Assembly (NCBI GenBank): GCA_013204045.1
Contig: JABMOQ010000146.1
Location: forward strand, 1-40,554
Length of the DNA: 40,554 bases
Origin: Rhodospirillaceae bacterium
GTDB lineage: Bacteria > Pseudomonadota > Alphaproteobacteria > Rhodospirillales > JABHCV01
Reading direction: 5' to 3'
Positions 35,923 to 40,554 of this stretch are shown piece by piece (the first letter of the stretch is position 1; the number at the start of each line of letters is the position of its first letter). The translations under genes were made by a program, and so were the position numbers. Under the pieces are notes generated by a model. It ran no database searches. It was not told where the DNA came from and worked only from the letters and a program-made list of their open reading frames with translations.

Positions 35923-36543
35923 TTATAGACTCATCGCGAAGGTGGCGAAGGCGGCGATGGCTTCATCCCAATTTTGCTGTTCGCTACGCCCGGATTTTTT
36001 GCGCGGCTTGAATCCGTGGTCGCCGTCTTCAAGCCATTTCAAGCGGATGGATCCGGATAATTTATAGCCGGCGACATCTTCGGGGTTGCCAAGGCTGTCG
36101 CGGGTGCCTTGCAGAAACAAAGCCGGTGTTTTCAAATCGAGAAGATGTTCGGTGCGCACCTTTTCAGGCCTGCCGGAAGGGTGGAACGGATAGCCCAGGC
36201 AGACCAGCCCTTTTACCGCCGCGTCATCGGCAACCATGCTGGCAATGCGCCCACCCATGGACTTGCCGCCAATGACCAGATTTTCCGGGCCCAGTTCATC
36301 AATAACCGCCGCCCATGTTTCAATCAGCACCGTGGCTGAATTGGGCGGGCGTTTTTTGCCCGTATTACGCCGTTCGGCCATGTAGGGAAATTCAAAGCGG
36401 GCGACCCGCAAGCCGTGTTTGCCAAGTCCTGACGCGAAGGCATCCATGAACGGCGTATCCATGGGCGCGCCTGCGCCGTGGGCCAGGGCGATGGTTAGCG
36501 GCGTGTCATGGGGGCCGTCGAAGATAAATTCCGGAGAGTGCAT
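35923..36543 (-). CDS. Alpha/beta-hydrolase of the KANSL3/Tex30 type
   Basis: The 206-residue protein has a compact alpha/beta-hydrolase fold: an oxyanion-type LAHGAGAPMD near 19-28, the nucleophile elbow GGKSMGGR near 92-99 (Ser in GKSMGG), a likely catalytic Asp in LQGTRDSLG and His in DGDHGF near the C-terminus. Uncharacterised bacterial members are annotated as dienelactone-hydrolase-like. The first gene of the operon that continues with an exporter and an RHH protein, it may hydrolyse a precursor of what the exporter removes; that is inference. Confidence 0.85.
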   Translation of the reverse strand: MHSPEFIFDGPHDTPLTIALAHGAGAPMDTPFMDAFASGLGKHGLRVARFEFPYMAERRNTGKKRPPNSATVLIETWAAVIDELGPENLVIGGKSMGGRIASMVADDAAVKGLVCLGYPFHPSGRPEKVRTEHLLDLKTPALFLQGTRDSLGNPEDVAGYKLSGSIRLKWLEDGDHGFKPRKKSGRSEQQNWDEAIAAFATFAMSL

Positions 36544-36593
36544 CTCGTGGCCCTTATTATTGCTTGGTGCATGGCTCTGTTTCAGGGAGCTGC

Positions 36594-36621
36594 TTGATAT
36601 ATGTCAAGAAAACACTATAGC
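36594..36621 (+). promoter_or_regulatory. Candidate promoter of the membrane histidine kinase gene
   Basis: TTGATA and TATAGC are 16 bp apart, about 45 bases upstream of the kinase ATG. The -35 is inside an inverted repeat CTTGA-TATATG-TCAAG (36593-36608), a possible operator. Confidence 0.35.
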
Positions 36622-36664
36622 CTGTATGGTTATCTAAGAAAAAATATACCATTGAGAGACCTGG

Positions 36665-38146
36665 ATGACGGAAGAAATAGTTATAGATTCAGAGAAGAAG
36701 GCCCACCACGTTCTTCCGGGGGTTGCGGCTGCGTGTTTGGCTGTCCTGGTGCTGGGTTTCGACCTGAATATGCCGCTGGGGGTCGCCGGTGGCGTTCCGT
36801 ATGCGGCCATGGTCATGATCGGGCTTTGGCTGCCGAGACGAGAGCATGTCATCTACCTGGCTTTGATCGGTACCATGCTGACGCTGGTCGGGTATTACTA
36901 TTCCCCGCAGGGGGGGACCGTCTGGGTGGTATACACCAACCGGGTGCTGGCGATATTCGTGATCTGGGCGACTGCAATCCTTATCTATAGCTATTCCGGC
37001 GTTGTCGAGGACCGCCGCAAACTTGCCCGCGCCGTCGAGCAAAGCTCCATCGGCATCATCATCACAAACGTCAAGGGCACTATCGAATATGCCAACCGGA
37101 AGATTCTTGATACATCCGGATACGAACTGACCGAGGTGCTTGGGAATACGCCTCGTGTGTTCAAGTCCGGATATACATCGCCGGAAACCTATACGGATCT
37201 GTGGAAGACAATCTCTTCAGGCCATGAATGGCAGGGCGAGTTGGTAAACAAGAAAAAAAATGGCAACCTGTACTGGGAAGAAGTCCATATATCACCGATG
37301 TTCGCCAGAACCGGAAAGATCAGAAATTATGTTTCCTTCAAGGAGGACATAACCGAACGCAAGTGCAAAGAAGAAGAATTGGTTACCGCCCGCCAGCAGG
37401 CGGAAATAGCCAACGTGGCTAAATCTGCATTCCTTGCCAACATGAGCCACGAATTGCGGACACCGCTGAATGCGATCATCGGTTTTTCGGAATCCATGGC
37501 CTTGCAGATTATGGGACCGCTCGAAAATAAAAAATATTTAGATTATTCCCGTATCATCCACGAATCGGGTGCCCACTTACGCACCCTGATTAATGATATT
37601 CTTGATCTTGCCAAGGTCGAGGCAGGCAAGGAAGAACTGCACGAGGAAAACGTGATTATTAAAGGCCTGATTCTGGAAAGCGTATCGATGATTAACGGGC
37701 TAGCAACGAAAAACGGCATTGCTATCGAACGCCATAAGGTTCCAGACTTTAATCGCGTATATGCGGACAAACAAAAAATGAAACAGGTTTTATTGAACCT
37801 GCTGTCGAACGCGATCAAATTTACCCCGGCGGGCGGGACGGTTTCGGTGCGGACTTATCTGGCCGACGACGGCAGCGGCGTGATAACGGTGTCGGACACC
37901 GGAATCGGAATTTCAAAGCAGGATTTTGAAAAGGTTTTCACCAAGTTCGAACAAATTAAAAACGACATGACCGGTTCGTTAAAGGGAACCGGCCTGGGCC
38001 TGGCATTGAGCCGCCGTTTGATGGAAATGCATGGTGGAAAGCTGGAACTTGAAAGCGTTCCGGGATCCGGCACGACGGTCAGCATGATCATCCCGGAGGA
38101 GCGCATCTTGCCCCGAAAGGTCCCGACAGCTTCCCTGGCGGTCTAG
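36665..38146 (+). CDS. Membrane PAS sensor histidine kinase
   Basis: The 493-residue protein has about four N-terminal transmembrane segments within residues 17-115, a PAS domain with PAC motif (about 125-240), a HisKA domain with phospho-acceptor His262 in ANMSHELRTPLN, and an HATPase domain with LLNLLSNAIKFT, DTGIGI and GTGLGLALS. There is no periplasmic sensor domain, so the signal is sensed in the membrane or by PAS. No response regulator or receiver domain is nearby. Its kinase core is closely similar to that of the kinase at 32940. It is divergent from the hydrolase operon. Its stop codon abuts the stop codon of the convergent fumarase gene with no spacer. Confidence 0.92.
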   Translation: MTEEIVIDSEKKAHHVLPGVAAACLAVLVLGFDLNMPLGVAGGVPYAAMVMIGLWLPRREHVIYLALIGTMLTLVGYYYSPQGGTVWVVYTNRVLAIFVIWATAILIYSYSGVVEDRRKLARAVEQSSIGIIITNVKGTIEYANRKILDTSGYELTEVLGNTPRVFKSGYTSPETYTDLWKTISSGHEWQGELVNKKKNGNLYWEEVHISPMFARTGKIRNYVSFKEDITERKCKEEELVTARQQAEIANVAKSAFLANMSHELRTPLNAIIGFSESMALQIMGPLENKKYLDYSRIIHESGAHLRTLINDILDLAKVEAGKEELHEENVIIKGLILESVSMINGLATKNGIAIERHKVPDFNRVYADKQKMKQVLLNLLSNAIKFTPAGGTVSVRTYLADDGSGVITVSDTGIGISKQDFEKVFTKFEQIKNDMTGSLKGTGLGLALSRRLMEMHGGKLELESVPGSGTTVSMIIPEERILPRKVPTASLAV

Positions 38147-39778
<1,632 letters not shown>

Positions 39779-39793
39779 ACGCCGTGCCTGAAA

Positions 39794-40321
39794 TTATTTT
39801 TTGCGGAAAGCATCAAGGGTGATGACCTCGCCCATTTTTTCGTCATCTGCCGCCCCGTCATCGTCGCCGGGGGCAAGGTCTGTCTCAGCTATGTCTGTGT
39901 TATCGGTGACCGGGGCCGGCTGCGGGGCCGCACCGTTACTGGTTTTGTCAAAGTCGGTAACATCGGCAGACATTTTCAGTTGCAGGACGAAATTGACCGC
40001 CGGATCGGCAAAGGTGGTGACGGCGGCATACGGAATGACCAGTCGAGACGGGCGGCCGTTAAAGCTGAGGGTGACGGCAAAACCGTCTTCGTCGACAACC
40101 AGATCATGGAACTGGTGCTGCAGCACGATGGTCATTTCATCAGGATGCTCGGCCAGCAATGGGGCCGGAATATTGACGCCCTCAAATGTCGTCTGGAAAG
40201 TAATAAAAAAATGATGATCGCCCTTGAGTCCCTGTGCGTGGGTCTGTTCCAGGGCGCGGTGAATAACCTTGCGCAGGGCTTCTTCCACCCAGGTCTCGTA
40301 AGTAAATAAATCAGACTCCAT
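39794..40321 (-). CDS. sspB: ClpXP adaptor SspB (alpha type)
   Basis: SspB binds ssrA-tagged polypeptides and hands them to the ClpXP protease. The 175-residue protein has the alphaproteobacterial layout: a substrate-binding beta-domain (about 1-118, with HHFFITFQTTFEGV, the MTIVLQHQFHDLVV strand pair and FSLTLSFNG-like turn seen here as FAVTLSFNGRPS), an acidic and Ala/Pro-rich flexible linker (about 125-160), and a C-terminal ClpX-binding peptide GEVITLDAFRKK. The ATG at 40321 has GGAG 9 bases upstream. It is directly downstream of the ssrA coding piece and upstream of fumarase, on the same strand. Confidence 0.93.
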   Translation of the reverse strand: MESDLFTYETWVEEALRKVIHRALEQTHAQGLKGDHHFFITFQTTFEGVNIPAPLLAEHPDEMTIVLQHQFHDLVVDEDGFAVTLSFNGRPSRLVIPYAAVTTFADPAVNFVLQLKMSADVTDFDKTSNGAAPQPAPVTDNTDIAETDLAPGDDDGAADDEKMGEVITLDAFRKK

Positions 40322-40366
40322 CGAAGCGGGCTCCGGCCAGTTTCCGGCAAAATCGCCGGGACGAGT

Positions 40367-40554
40367 GGGGGGCTTCTGTTGCCAGGTGCCCCCCGAACCC
40401 CGTGGTTACTTAGCCGTTAGGCGGCAACCGCAAATGCTTCATTATCGTTAGCATTTGTAGTGTTTGGCCCGATAACGGTGGGTACCATGCCGGACGAAAG
40501 TTATGCCTTTACCACGTACGTCGATCCTGTTTCGCCCCCATTGCAAACCCTAAA
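40367..40554 (-). ncRNA. ssrA: tmRNA, coding piece of a permuted two-piece ssrA (partial; acceptor piece outside window)
   Basis: Read on the minus strand, GGGGGCGAAACAGGATCGACG starts at 40539 (20 bases here given only in part: key elements are GGGGGCGA and GGATCGACG), the alanyl-tRNA-like 5' half. A pseudoknot-like stretch follows, then a tag reading frame at 40452-40417 that encodes ANDNEAFAVAA and a TAA stop. A GC-rich hairpin (40394-40367) closes the piece. No tRNA-like 3' half with CCA follows before sspB, so the acceptor piece should lie upstream, beyond 40554, as in the circularly permuted genes of Alphaproteobacteria. tmRNA rescues stalled ribosomes and adds a degradation tag. The exact 3' end is a guess. 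Confidence 0.9.

Noticed and set aside
40367-40394. Rho-independent terminator after ssrA
   Set aside because: The GGGGGGC/GCCCCCC stem is strong but is followed by ACTCGTCCC, not a U-run, and its loop is 14 bases; it fits better as a structural hairpin at the end of the coding piece.

Overview
The window looks like chromosome from a GC-rich, motile, aerobic alphaproteobacterium, probably near Rhodospirillales. The lineage evidence is: a tmRNA coding piece at the right edge with no acceptor half after it (the permuted two-piece form typical of Alphaproteobacteria), an alpha-type SspB, a flagellin next to FlaF, a TauR/MocR-type regulator, and a class I fumarase. I see no insertion sequences, prophage genes, integrases or CRISPR arrays. 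Coding density is high and there are several convergent gene pairs with almost no spacer.

Region 1 (1-11.1 kb) is a catabolic island for C2/C3 amino-sulfonates and omega-amino acids. On the minus strand, in transcription order, are a MocR/TauR-like regulator, alanine dehydrogenase (ald), sulfoacetaldehyde acetyltransferase (xsc) and a class III aminotransferase cut by the window edge (probably taurine:pyruvate aminotransferase). Together these turn taurine into sulfoacetaldehyde and then acetyl phosphate plus sulfite, with Ald regenerating pyruvate from alanine. Divergently, on the plus strand, are a BauA-like beta-alanine:pyruvate aminotransferase, a CoA-acylating (methyl)malonate-semialdehyde dehydrogenase and an 818-residue FAD/GcvT-fold demethylase-like protein. 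No transporter, sulfite exporter or phosphotransacetylase lies inside the window.

Region 2 (11.1-19.4 kb) is mixed housekeeping: YbaK-type aminoacyl-tRNA deacylase, GreB, a DsrC-family protein with both redox cysteines, the ribosome-rescue hydrolase ArfB coupled to a secreted HExxH protein, a membrane class III nucleotide cyclase, a methyltransferase, a lytic transglycosylase, a GNAT acetyltransferase overlapping an N-formylglutamate amidohydrolase, and tRNA-Val(GAC) with a terminator.

Region 3 (19.4-23.9 kb) holds a tail-anchored coiled-coil protein, flaF and a flagellin gene, a hemerythrin-like protein with a changed iron ligand, a methyltransferase-like gene with an ambiguous (possibly AUU) start, and rpmJ (missed by length-limited gene finding) with its own promoter and terminator.

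Region 4 (24-33 kb) is the glycolate oxidase operon glcDEF, extended by a second FAD-linked (D-lactate dehydrogenase-like) oxidase, followed by a large AsmA-family protein. Region 5 (32.9-40.5 kb) carries two hybrid-less PAS histidine kinases without a neighbouring response regulator, a hydrolase-LysE exporter-RHH operon, class I fumarase, sspB, and the ssrA coding piece. ssrA and sspB lie head-to-tail, placing a degradation tag beside the adaptor that recognises such tags.

I did not find a convincing wholly new system. The observations most worth a second look are the ssrA-sspB adjacency with an unusually short tag, the two-cysteine DsrC near a sulfite-producing pathway, the hemerythrin with Asp at a His-ligand position, the possible AUU start, and the secreted HExxH protein coupled to arfB.
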